The notes under the pieces were generated by a model. That model had not been told where the DNA came from, did no database searches, and worked only from the letters and a program-made list of their open reading frames with translations. From Clostridiales bacterium (GTDB lineage Bacteria; Bacillota; Clostridia; Christensenellales; Aristaeellaceae), in contig JAAYJP010000235.1 in NCBI GenBank assembly GCA_012522875.1, forward strand, positions 1 through 10,247: a DNA stretch of 10,247 nucleotides. The letters are read 5' to 3'. Position 1 is the stretch's first letter, and each line of letters starts with the position of its first letter. This document shows positions 1-7,025 of the stretch, piece by piece. The position numbers were made by a program, and so were the translations under genes.

Positions 1-828
1 AAAATCCCCCGGGTGCTCCAAGCGCTGGAGGAAGGGCGCGGGCATTGAGGAGCCGGCCCGGACGTTGCTTGCATCTTTGGAAATGCCGCGGCATTGGGGG
101 CGAGCACCCGCCATTATTTCCTCTTTGCCGGGGATGGCGCGAACAAGGCTGAGTGCCTGAAACCCATGGTCCGGCTGGCCTTGGGTAGAAAGAGCTGCCC
201 CGGCCGCTGTTTTCATGCAATACGCTGGGCACAGCAAATACAGCACCTTGGGCCTGGCCAGAATGCACCCGGGAGCGGCCCAGCCATATGAAGCGTGTCG
301 TTGACAGCCATCGCCGGCGTCACAAGGCAGCCGATGATCATTGCCTGCCCAACCTGTTGTAACAACACCTGGCCCGGTGGCATCGGCAACTGCGGCCTTC
401 CCCCTGCAGCTGGCTGATCCATATCACAGGGAACGGCATCATGAACTGACGCCTGACGCTTTTCTTATGCCTATGCCCATGCCCGGCTTCCTGGCCGCAG
501 CCACGGCTTTAACCGCGGATAACATTCTCGGCCGTTACAGCTACGCTCACAAGGACCGTTTCCTTTCTGTTGCCCCAGGCACGCAGGGTTACGCCCATAA
601 CGCCTTCAAACCACAAGCGGATGATGGGGCTGCCTCATCTTCCGGCCATTTCCGCACAGCGATAATGAAAGGGGCAGCATCGCCTGCTGCTGGCTGGAAG
701 GCGCAGCCCACAGCGCAGAGGCATTACCGGTCTATGGGCAAAATGGGGTTTGCTGGCTCTGGAATCCCTTTGGTATATCCGAAAGAGCCGCAATCAAGCA
801 GATGTGCTGGAAAAAAACAGAAGTCAAA
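1..828. other. Gene-poor stretch with no supportable gene
   Basis: I see no recognisable protein, RNA gene or mobile element here. Open frames are short and occur on both strands; the longest (341-964, plus) has no family motif, is rich in Pro/Ala/Ser and lacks a ribosome binding site. Several short frames look more protein-like than random: plus-strand frame 1 (codons from 1 to the TGA at 46-48, then open again to about 291), and a minus-strand frame of about 40 codons inside roughly 520-640. None continues far enough to name. The stretch is best read as intergenic DNA or badly decayed coding DNA. The first 15 codons of frame 1 could be the tail of a gene entering from the left, but this cannot be shown. 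Confidence 0.5.
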
Positions 829-862
829 AAGGAGGCCCCTCCGGCAAAGGGCTCCTTCTTTA
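829..862 (+). terminator. Terminator-like hairpin upstream of the nrd operon
   Basis: The arms AAGGAG and CTCCTT (829-834 and 852-857) pair perfectly. After a one-base bulge (G835), CCC 836-838 pairs with GGG 849-851, giving nine pairs around a loop of about ten bases. The downstream tract CTTCTTTA is only partly U-rich, so efficiency is uncertain. It would insulate the nrd promoter from any transcription entering from the gene-poor left region. No gene immediately upstream needs it, which fits the idea that something there has decayed. Confidence 0.45.
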
Positions 863-960
863 TGGTGCTGCGCCGTGCCGTTGAGTCAACCATGCAGGGT
901 TTTTCGGGACAAGGGTGCTCCGTTCCGGGCGTGGTGGTTTAATTTTCTTGCTCAGGGCCC

Positions 961-989
961 TTGACTTCAAGGTTAAAATACTATATGTT
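961..989 (+). promoter_or_regulatory. Putative sigma-A promoter of nrdG-nrdD-trxB
   Basis: TTGACT at 961-966 matches five of six bases of the -35 consensus. Seventeen bases later, TATGTT at 984-989 matches four of six bases of the -10 consensus. Transcription would start near 996, about 57 bases before the nrdG start codon. The -10 element lies inside the first NrdR-like box, which is the expected layout for repression. Confidence 0.5.
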
Positions 990-993
990 GTGT
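978..993 (+). promoter_or_regulatory. NrdR box 1 (repressor site)
   Basis: ATACTATATGTTGTGT matches 14 of 16 positions of the NrdR-box consensus as I recall it (ACACWATATATWGTGT). NrdR is the zinc-finger/ATP-cone repressor of ribonucleotide reductase genes in most bacteria; it binds paired boxes when dATP is high. The site overlaps the proposed -10 element. The nrdR gene itself is not in the window. Confidence 0.75.
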
Positions 994-1008
994 TGGCCAC
1001 TATAGAAA

Positions 1009-1024
1009 CCACAACATATACTGG
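1009..1024 (+). promoter_or_regulatory. NrdR box 2 (repressor site)
   Basis: CCACAACATATACTGG matches about 12 of 16 positions of the NrdR consensus. It begins 31 bp after box 1, about three helical turns, which is the spacing known for paired NrdR boxes. The inner part CACAACATATA (1010-1020) is also an exact reverse complement of TATATGTTGTG (982-992), so the pair forms a perfect 11-bp inverted repeat with a 17-bp spacer. The site would lie just downstream of the transcription start. Confidence 0.65.
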
Positions 1025-1052
1025 CAAATTTGGTGAGAAGGAAGATGCCAGC

Positions 1053-1745
1053 ATGAAGATTGCCGGCCTGCAAAAGCTAACCCTATTGGACTATCCAGGC
1101 AAAGTGGCATGTACTGTTTTTGCATCTGGCTGCAACTTCCGATGTCCTTTCTGCCATAATGCGGCACTGGTGCTGCCGGAGCGCAAACAGGCAGACATTC
1201 CGGAAAGCGATGTGATTGCCTTCCTCAGGAAGCGCGCGGGCCTCCTGGAGGGGGTCTGCCTCAGCGGCGGGGAACCGCTGCTGCAGCAGGGAATTCGCGC
1301 ATTCCTGCGGCGGATAAAGGAGTTGGGATACTTCGTCAAGCTGGACACAAATGGGAGCCGCCCTGAGCTGCTCGGCTGCTTGATGGAGGAGGGACTGCTT
1401 GATTACGTAGCCATGGATATCAAGAACACGCCGTCCAAATACGCGCTGACAGCCGGCGTGCCGGGGATGGACACGGCCCCGGTCATCCAGAGCGCGGAGC
1501 TGCTGATGTGCGGACGCATCCCATATGAGTTCCGCACGACGGTGGTCCGGGAGTTCCATACGCGGGATGATCTTGTTGATATCGGAAGATGGCTAAAGGG
1601 TGCGCAGCGCTATTTCCTTCAGGGTTTCGTGGATTCCGGGGATTTGATTGCATCAGGGCTGCATCCGGCCGAACCCGAAGAATTGGCCAGGGCAATCCAG
1701 CTTCTAAAACCCTTTTTTAATGAAACAGCACTCAGGGGAGTGTAG
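1053..1745 (+). CDS. nrdG: Anaerobic ribonucleotide reductase activating protein (radical SAM)
   Basis: This is the activase that uses S-adenosylmethionine and a [4Fe-4S] cluster to create the glycyl radical on NrdD. The 230-residue protein opens with the family signature LTLLDYPGKVACTVFASGCN and then the radical-SAM motif CNFRCPFC, giving cluster ligands Cys27, Cys31 and Cys34. A GGEP SAM-binding motif lies at residues 72-75. I chose the ATG at 1053 over the open-frame ATG at 915 because homologues start with MKIAGLQK, the extra 46 residues would cover the promoter and operator, and AGAAGGA (1036-1042) sits ten bases upstream. It resembles the NrdG2 branch common in clostridia more than E. 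coli NrdG. The gene leads an operon and ends 29 bases before nrdD, its substrate. Some relatives activate other glycyl-radical enzymes, but the neighbour makes the nrd role clear. Confidence 0.92.
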   Translation: MKIAGLQKLTLLDYPGKVACTVFASGCNFRCPFCHNAALVLPERKQADIPESDVIAFLRKRAGLLEGVCLSGGEPLLQQGIRAFLRRIKELGYFVKLDTNGSRPELLGCLMEEGLLDYVAMDIKNTPSKYALTAGVPGMDTAPVIQSAELLMCGRIPYEFRTTVVREFHTRDDLVDIGRWLKGAQRYFLQGFVDSGDLIASGLHPAEPEELARAIQLLKPFFNETALRGV

Positions 1746-1774
1746 GCATATACCATTTCAAAGGAGAATGCAAC

Positions 1775-4156
1775 ATGTACCAAGTCATAAAGCGCAATGG
1801 GCAGACAGCGGCCTTTGACATTGCAAAGATTTCTTCGGCAATCAAAAAGGCGTTTGATGCGCTGGAAAAAAATTACACAGACAATGTGATTGATTTCCTT
1901 GCGCTGAAGGTGACCGCTGACTTCAACGGGAAAATCAGCGGCGGGTTGGTGAGCGTTGAAGATATCCAGGACAGCGTGGAAAGCGTGCTGTCCCAGGCAG
2001 GCTACGCAGATGTGGCCAAGGCCTATATCCTCTACCGCAAGCAGCGTGAGAAGCTGCGCCTGATGAAATCAACCTACCTGGACTATCGCGACATCGTCAA
2101 CAGTTATGTCAATGTGACGGATTGGCGCGTGAAGGAGAACAGCACCGTTACCTACTCAGTGGGCGGCCTGATCCTGTCCAACTCCGGCACCATCACCGCC
2201 AACTACTGGCTCAGTGAAATATATGATGAGGAAATCGCCAATGCCCATCGCAACGCGGACATCCATCTGCATGACCTGAGCATGCTTACGGGCTACTGCG
2301 CGGGCTGGTCACTCAAACAGCTCATCAAGGAAGGCCTGGGCGGTATTCCGGGCAAGATCAGCTCCAAGCCTGCCAGCCACCTGGCTACCCTGTGCAATCA
2401 GATGGTCAACTTTCTGGGCATTATGCAGAATGAATGGGCCGGCGCCCAGGCCTTCTCTTCCTTTGACACCTACCTGGCTCCCTTTGTCAAGGCAGACAAC
2501 CTGCGCTATGAGGAGGTCAAGAAGGCAATTGAATCCTTTATCTTCGGCGTGAATACCCCCAGCCGCTGGGGTACGCAGGCGCCGTTTTCCAACATCACGC
2601 TGGATTGGATTGTCCCACCGGACCTTGCCGAGTTGCCATGCATCGTGGGCGGCAAAGAGCAGGACTTCTGCTACAAGGACTGCAAGCGCGAGATGGACAT
2701 GATCAACAAGGCTTTCATCGAGATCATGATCGAAGGGGACGCGGACGGCCGCGGCTTCCAGTATCCCATCCCCACCTATTCCATCACCCGGGATTTTGAC
2801 TGGTCAGAAACCGAAAACAACCGCCTCCTGTTTGAGATGACCAGCAAATACGGTACGCCCTACTTCAGCAATTACATCAACTCCGACATGGAGCCCAGCG
2901 ATGTCCGCAGCATGTGCTGCCGTTTGCGCCTGGACCTGAGGGAACTTCGCAAGAAATCCGGCGGCTTTTTCGGCAGCGGCGAGTCCACGGGCTCCATTGG
3001 CGTGGTCACCATCAATATGCCGCGCATTGCTTTCCAGGCATCGGACGAACAGGATTTTTATCGCCGCCTGGACCGGATGATGGACATTTCCGCGCGCTCC
3101 CTGAAGGTGAAACGGGATATCGTTTCCAAACTGCTGCAGGAAGGGCTCTACCCTTACACCCGGCATTACCTGGGGAATTTTGACAACCATTTCTCCACCA
3201 TCGGCCTGGTGGGCATGAATGAGGCTGCGCTCAATGCCAAATGGGTGGGACAAAGCCTTGCCAATGAGCCCGCACAGCGCTTCACGGCGGAGGTATTGGA
3301 CCATATGCGGGAGCGCCTGAGCGACTACCAGGAGAAATACGGTGACCTGTACAACCTGGAGGCCACCCCGGCGGAGTCCACAGCCTACCGGCTGGCCAAG
3401 CACGATGTGAAGCGCTTTCCAGGCATCATCACCGCGGCGCAGGGCGGCGGTACGCCCTACTATACCAACTCCTCCCACCTGCCGGTAAGCTTCACGCAAG
3501 ACATCTTCTCTGCCCTGGATATCCAGGACGGCCTGCAGGCCAAGTACACCTCCGGCACGGTGTTCCATGCCTTCCTGGGTGAAAAGCTTCCCGACTGGAA
3601 GGCCGCTGCCGCGCTGGTAAGAAAGATCGCTGAGAACTACAGCCTGCCTTACTACACCCTCTCGCCAACCTACTCGGTGTGCCCGGAGCATGGTTATATT
3701 GCCGGGGAACACTTCACCTGTGATCAATGCGGCCAGCCTGCTGAGGTGTACAGCCGCATCACGGGCTACTATCGCCCGGTACAGAACTGGAACGCCGGAA
3801 AAACCCAGGAGTTCAAGGAGCGCAGGGAATATGTTTCCCCGGTGTTCGGGCTTGACCTTGCCAAGGCCCCTGGGGCCTCACCCTCAAAGGCGCCGAAAAC
3901 GGAAATAACCCGGGAGGGGGATATGCTGCTGTTTGTCACTGCGACCTGCCCCAACTGCCGCGCGGCCACGATGCTGCTGGACAAGGCGGGAATCACCTAC
4001 AGCAAGCTGAACGCCGCGGAGAACAAGGAACTGGCGCTGCGCTACAGCATCAAGCAGGCGCCTACTCTGGCAGCGGTGCGGGGTGACAGCGTTTCACGCT
4101 TTGTAGGCGTCGCGGACATCAAGCGCTTCCTTCAAGCGCACCCCGTCACAGCTTGA
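1775..4156 (+). CDS. nrdD: Class III (anaerobic) ribonucleoside-triphosphate reductase with fused C-terminal redoxin domain
   Basis: The enzyme reduces ribonucleoside triphosphates to deoxyribonucleotides for DNA synthesis without oxygen. Residues 1 to about 95 form an ATP cone (MYQVIKRNGQ...), the allosteric activity site. The barrel follows, with Cys175 in LTGYCAGW and vicinal Cys381-Cys382 in MCCRL; by family comparison Cys382 is the probable thiyl-radical residue. A zinc knuckle uses Cys636, His639, Cys649 and Cys652 (CPEHG...CDQC). Gly664 in RITGYYRP is the glycyl-radical site. After a Pro/Ala/Lys linker (about 690-712), residues 714-793 form a glutaredoxin/NrdH-like domain with Cys725-Pro-Asn-Cys728 and a later QAPT, the usual cis-proline context. 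At 793 residues it is longer than reductases without this domain. AAAGGAGA sits seven bases before the ATG. The fused redoxin and the downstream trxB indicate thiol-dependent rather than formate-dependent reduction; this is inferred. Confidence 0.95.
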   Translation: MYQVIKRNGQTAAFDIAKISSAIKKAFDALEKNYTDNVIDFLALKVTADFNGKISGGLVSVEDIQDSVESVLSQAGYADVAKAYILYRKQREKLRLMKSTYLDYRDIVNSYVNVTDWRVKENSTVTYSVGGLILSNSGTITANYWLSEIYDEEIANAHRNADIHLHDLSMLTGYCAGWSLKQLIKEGLGGIPGKISSKPASHLATLCNQMVNFLGIMQNEWAGAQAFSSFDTYLAPFVKADNLRYEEVKKAIESFIFGVNTPSRWGTQAPFSNITLDWIVPPDLAELPCIVGGKEQDFCYKDCKREMDMINKAFIEIMIEGDADGRGFQYPIPTYSITRDFDWSETENNRLLFEMTSKYGTPYFSNYINSDMEPSDVRSMCCRLRLDLRELRKKSGGFFGSGESTGSIGVVTINMPRIAFQASDEQDFYRRLDRMMDISARSLKVKRDIVSKLLQEGLYPYTRHYLGNFDNHFSTIGLVGMNEAALNAKWVGQSLANEPAQRFTAEVLDHMRERLSDYQEKYGDLYNLEATPAESTAYRLAKHDVKRFPGIITAAQGGGTPYYTNSSHLPVSFTQDIFSALDIQDGLQAKYTSGTVFHAFLGEKLPDWKAAAALVRKIAENYSLPYYTLSPTYSVCPEHGYIAGEHFTCDQCGQPAEVYSRITGYYRPVQNWNAGKTQEFKERREYVSPVFGLDLAKAPGASPSKAPKTEITREGDMLLFVTATCPNCRAATMLLDKAGITYSKLNAAENKELALRYSIKQAPTLAAVRGDSVSRFVGVADIKRFLQAHPVTA

Positions 4157-4177
4157 CTTGAAGAGAGGCAAATTCCT

Positions 4178-5086
4178 TTGTATGACATCCTGATTATTGG
4201 AGGCGGCCCTGCCGGCATGACGGCCGCGCTGTATGCGCTCCGGGCGGGCAAGACCGTTCTGCTGCTGGAGAAAAACGCCTTCGGCGGGCAGATTGCCTAT
4301 TCCCCGAAGGTGGAGAACTTTCCTGGCACAGCCAGCATGTCCGGCAGCGATTTCGCCGACCGCCTTTTCAGCCAGGTAATCAATCTGGGTGCGGAGTTTG
4401 ACATCGCTGCCGCTATCTGCGTTGAGGACCTGGGCACACACAAGGCCGTGCGGACGGACGACAGTGCGGTGCATCAGGCGCGCAGCGTCATCATCGCGGC
4501 GGGGGCGAAGCACCGGCACCTGGGTGCCCCTGGCGAACTGGAGCTGGCCGGGAAGGGCATCTGCTATTGTGCGGTCTGCGATGGGGACTTTTACCGCGGA
4601 AAAAAGGTGGCGATGGTGGGCGGCGGTAACACCGCGTTGCAGGAAGCGATTTTTCTTTCTGACATCTGTGAGCAGGTTACCGTCATCCAGAACCTGGACT
4701 TCTTTACGGGCGAGGAAAGGCTGGCCCGCGCGCTCCAGGGCCGCAGGAATGTCTCCTGTGTCTTCGGGGCCAAGGTCAGTTCCATTCATGGCGGTGATGG
4801 CGGGCTCTCCCACATAGTGGTGGGCAGGGAAACTTCCGGTGAAGAACTGCGCATCCCGGTGGACGGCCTGTTCGTCGCCATCGGCCTGGAACCGGAAAAC
4901 AGGCCCTTTGCGGGCGTCGCCCGATTGAACGGTTATGGCTATATTGATGCTGATGAAGCCTGCCTGACGGGTACGCCGGGGGTTTTTGCCGCCGGGGATT
5001 GCCGCAGCAAGGCCGTCCGCCAGCTGACCACCGCCGTGGCGGATGGCACCGTTGCGGCTTTGGCCGCGCTCAGTTACCTGGCTTGA
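4178..5086 (+). CDS. trxB: Thioredoxin reductase-like flavoprotein (TTG start)
   Basis: A 302-residue FAD disulfide reductase, probably recharging the redoxin domain of NrdD. The FAD-binding GGGPAG is at residues 8-13, the redox centre CAVC at Cys131 and Cys134, the second dinucleotide fold GGGNTA at 148-153, and the C-terminal FAD motif GVFAAGDCR near residue 270. The start is TTG at 4178: it gives the expected N-terminus (YDILIIGGG), AGAGAGG at 4162-4168 lies nine bases upstream, and the nearby ATG at 4182 is out of frame. The arginine-rich HRRxxFR motif that binds the NADPH 2'-phosphate in classic enzymes is replaced by IQNLDFFTGEERL (residues 170-182), so the electron donor may not be NADPH. 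The gene follows nrdD after 21 bases and is likely co-transcribed with it. Confidence 0.88.
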   Translation: MYDILIIGGGPAGMTAALYALRAGKTVLLLEKNAFGGQIAYSPKVENFPGTASMSGSDFADRLFSQVINLGAEFDIAAAICVEDLGTHKAVRTDDSAVHQARSVIIAAGAKHRHLGAPGELELAGKGICYCAVCDGDFYRGKKVAMVGGGNTALQEAIFLSDICEQVTVIQNLDFFTGEERLARALQGRRNVSCVFGAKVSSIHGGDGGLSHIVVGRETSGEELRIPVDGLFVAIGLEPENRPFAGVARLNGYGYIDADEACLTGTPGVFAAGDCRSKAVRQLTTAVADGTVAALAALSYLA

Positions 5087-5220
5087 GTGATTTTGGCATA
5101 AAACGCAGGGGAAAAGGTGTCTGGGCGTGCATTTGCTTCCGGGATGCTGGGCAGCCAGGGAACAGCCTTCCAGTACTGACAGCCAGGAATACCAACACAT
5201 AAAACGCTGCCCGCCGCAGC

Positions 5221-5248
5221 TCCCGGATAATTGGCCCGGGGATTTTTT
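5221..5248 (+). terminator. Possible intrinsic terminator of the nrd operon
   Basis: TCCCGG (5221-5226) can pair with CC..GGGA (5236-5242) with one bulged G at 5238, closing a nine-base loop. Six T residues follow directly (5243-5248). The stem is short, so this is a moderate call. It lies about 135 bases after the trxB stop, and I see nothing better between. Confidence 0.4.
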
Positions 5249-5249
5249 G

Positions 5250-5279
5250 TGGTTGGCGCGGTTTTCCTTGCGCCAACCA
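5250..5279. repeat. Perfect 10-bp inverted repeat (hairpin or operator)
   Basis: TGGTTGGCGC (5250-5259) is the exact reverse complement of GCGCCAACCA (5270-5279), with a ten-base loop. No T tract follows it on either strand, so it is not a standard terminator, although the T6 run of the preceding hairpin touches its left edge. The core TTGGCGC recurs in the palindrome TGGCGCCA at 5344-5351. It may stabilise the 3' end of the nrd transcript or bind a dimeric regulator; the sequence does not decide. Confidence 0.55.
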
Positions 5280-5647
5280 GTAACCCCTGAATTCCTGGGA
5301 TTCCCGGAAAAATCAGCATATTCCAACTGTTTTCCGGTGTGATTGGCGCCAGGATAATCCCTGGAAAGCGTTGAAACCCTTGCACTTGTCCGGGAGCGAA
5401 AACAAGATGTGTCGGCAAAAAGCACATCAGGCAGCCATGTTTGAGGGTGTGCTGCTGTTTGGCGGCGTCAGGCAGAATCCGGGGAAAAGGTGGGGCAGCG
5501 GGGGCTGAGCCCATGCTTCAGCAAGATTCACAGGATGAATGGACTGTTGACATAAGACCGGACTCCAGGCGGGCACTGGCAGCATGGGAGCCGCGCGGAA
5601 GCAAGAAGCGCGAACAATCCAGTGGCAGTGAATGGGTGAAACAGCAC
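5280..5647. other. Non-coding stretch between the convergent operons
   Basis: I see no supportable gene here. Open frames on both strands are short or antisense extensions of trxB, lack ribosome binding sites and show no family motif. The only notable elements are the palindrome TGGCGCCA (5344-5351) and further TTGGCG words. Confidence 0.4.
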
Positions 5648-6266
5648 ATGCTCATAACGATATCCGGTGAAAACTGCAAGGGGAAAGCAACGCTTGCTGA
5701 TGAGAGATGCCCAACGATTGGCAAAGAACAAGGATGAAGCAAGAAGGGCCTTTGCTGCAAAACTGAACGATGCCTTGACAGGAATACACCTTATTTATGC
5801 AGTTGCGGAAAAAGAACTTCTCTCTCCCGTTCCTGCCGGCAGTATTCGCATTCCTGCAAGTGCAGGTTTGGCCACGATCAAAGAACGGTTTATGGCGAGA
5901 ATTCATGGCAATTAACCGGCACCCGTTGCAGCAATGCTGGAGAAGAAATACGGTATCTTTGATACTGGGCCCTTTGATATCCGGGTTGAAAATGGAACAT
6001 CTTCTGTTGATGATATCCTTGCCGCAATATGGCGAAAACAGGCAGGTTTCCGTTTCAGCCTGAGCAGGAAATTCGGGAACTATCTGATGGGTGATTTGCC
6101 CTGCATGGGCAGCTCCAGCCTGGGGTTTAACCGTTACCCTTTTTTCAAATCATGGCACCGTTGTTTGGACGCTGTTCTCTTCTTGGGAAAAAATACCCGA
6201 TCAATGTGCTGCCTTCAGGTTTCCCACCTTTGCGTGACCATTCCGGAGGAGCGGCTTATTTTTTGA
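5648..6266 (+). pseudogene. Decayed gene, possibly a P-loop nucleotide-kinase-like protein
   Basis: From an ATG at 5648 one frame reads MLITISGENCKGKATLADE. This resembles the first strand and Walker A loop of P-loop kinases (GxxxxGK[ST]), but the final Ser/Thr is Ala. Coding-like sequence then continues in a different frame from about 5690 (RLLMRDAQRLAKNKDEA...), is cut by TAA at 5913-5915, and resumes in the same frame through GPFDIRVENGTSSVDDILAAI near 5965-6035. The frame stays open to the TGA at 6264-6266, but the part after about 6060 no longer looks protein-like. One frameshift, one in-frame stop and a damaged Walker A argue for a dead gene. The kinase reading rests on a short N-terminal motif and general pattern, so the family is tentative. 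A short functional gene from the GTG at 5667 (82 codons) is possible but has no clear ribosome binding site. Confidence 0.35.
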
Positions 6267-6290
6267 TATTTTCCCACATACGGCATTCCC

Positions 6291-7025
6291 TCACCGTTCC
6301 CTGTACCGTCGCTGCTCCAGGATACTGAACAGGCTGCTGGCAAGCAGCGCCAACAGCGAGACGGGCAAGGCGCCTTTGATTATCATTGTTACATCCATGC
6401 TGCGGATACCATTGACAATCAGCACGCCCAGTCCTCCAGCCCCCACTGTTGCCCCGAGCGTAGCGGCGGAGATGTTGATGATGACCGAAGTCCGGATGCC
6501 GGCAAGGATGGCTGGCCCTGCCAGCGGCAATTGCACCCGCAGCAGCCGTTGGGCGGGCGTCATGCCCATCCCGTCAGCCGACAGCAGCACCTCCCCGGGT
6601 ACGGCGTCCAGCCCCTGTATGGTGTTGCGGAGAATGGGCAGCAGCCCGTAGAACACCAGGGCGATGGCCACCGGCGTCTGCCCATAGCCCATCAGGGGGA
6701 CAGAGAGCGCCAGCACTGCAGACGAAGGAACGGTCTGCAAAAAGGTGGCCGCGCGCAACAGGGGCTCCCTGAACTCGCTGAGCATGCGAAAACGCACAAT
6801 CAGCCCCAGCGACAAACCAATCGCTGTGGAAATGCTTGTGGAAAGCAATACAAGCCCCAGGTGCTGGAGCATATAGTCGGCCAGCGTCGCCCGTTGGCGG
6901 AATATCTCCTTACCGCCGAACACCTGTTTCAGAAAGCCTTCCAGCCACTCGAATCTGTAGACCGCCAGCAGGAGCAGCAGCAGCCAAAACAACGCCGCCA
7001 GCCAACGCCGCCACTCAGCGCGCAT
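6291..7025 (-). CDS. yehW: Osmoprotectant ABC transporter permease, YehW-like
   Basis: The short membrane subunit of a glycine betaine/choline-type importer (OpuC/OsmU/Yeh family), 244 residues, close to the length I recall for E. coli YehW (243). It starts with a charged segment and one membrane helix (residues about 6-21), then several more hydrophobic segments. The permease-ATPase coupling (EAA-type) loop is visible as SADGMGMTPAQRLLRVQLPLAGP. I chose the ATG at 7023-7025 because homologues start there, and it overlaps the yehX stop by 11 bases, which suggests translational coupling. The upstream in-frame start at 7115 would run deep inside yehX. It is the last gene of a four-gene minus-strand operon and would pair with YehY to form the channel. 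Confidence 0.88.
   Translation of the reverse strand: MRAEWRRWLAALFWLLLLLLAVYRFEWLEGFLKQVFGGKEIFRQRATLADYMLQHLGLVLLSTSISTAIGLSLGLIVRFRMLSEFREPLLRAATFLQTVPSSAVLALSVPLMGYGQTPVAIALVFYGLLPILRNTIQGLDAVPGEVLLSADGMGMTPAQRLLRVQLPLAGPAILAGIRTSVIINISAATLGATVGAGGLGVLIVNGIRSMDVTMIIKGALPVSLLALLASSLFSILEQRRYRER

Noticed and set aside
213..422. Minus-strand fragment containing IIGCLVTPAMA, similar to a metal-ABC permease helix
   Set aside because: The match is one short hydrophobic segment, the neighbouring sequence does not continue the family pattern in any frame, and the rest is Cys/Pro-rich.
341..964. Plus-strand open frame of 207 codons in the left flank
   Set aside because: Low-complexity composition, no ribosome binding site, no recognisable domain, and it runs through the terminator-like hairpin.
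2804..3727. Minus-strand open frame of 307 codons inside nrdD
   Set aside because: Shadow of the high-GC nrdD coding sequence; no motifs and fully inside a well supported gene.
4094..5425. Long minus-strand open frame (443 codons) opposite trxB
   Set aside because: It is antisense to trxB, whose motifs are clear. Its translation has no family features and no ribosome binding site.
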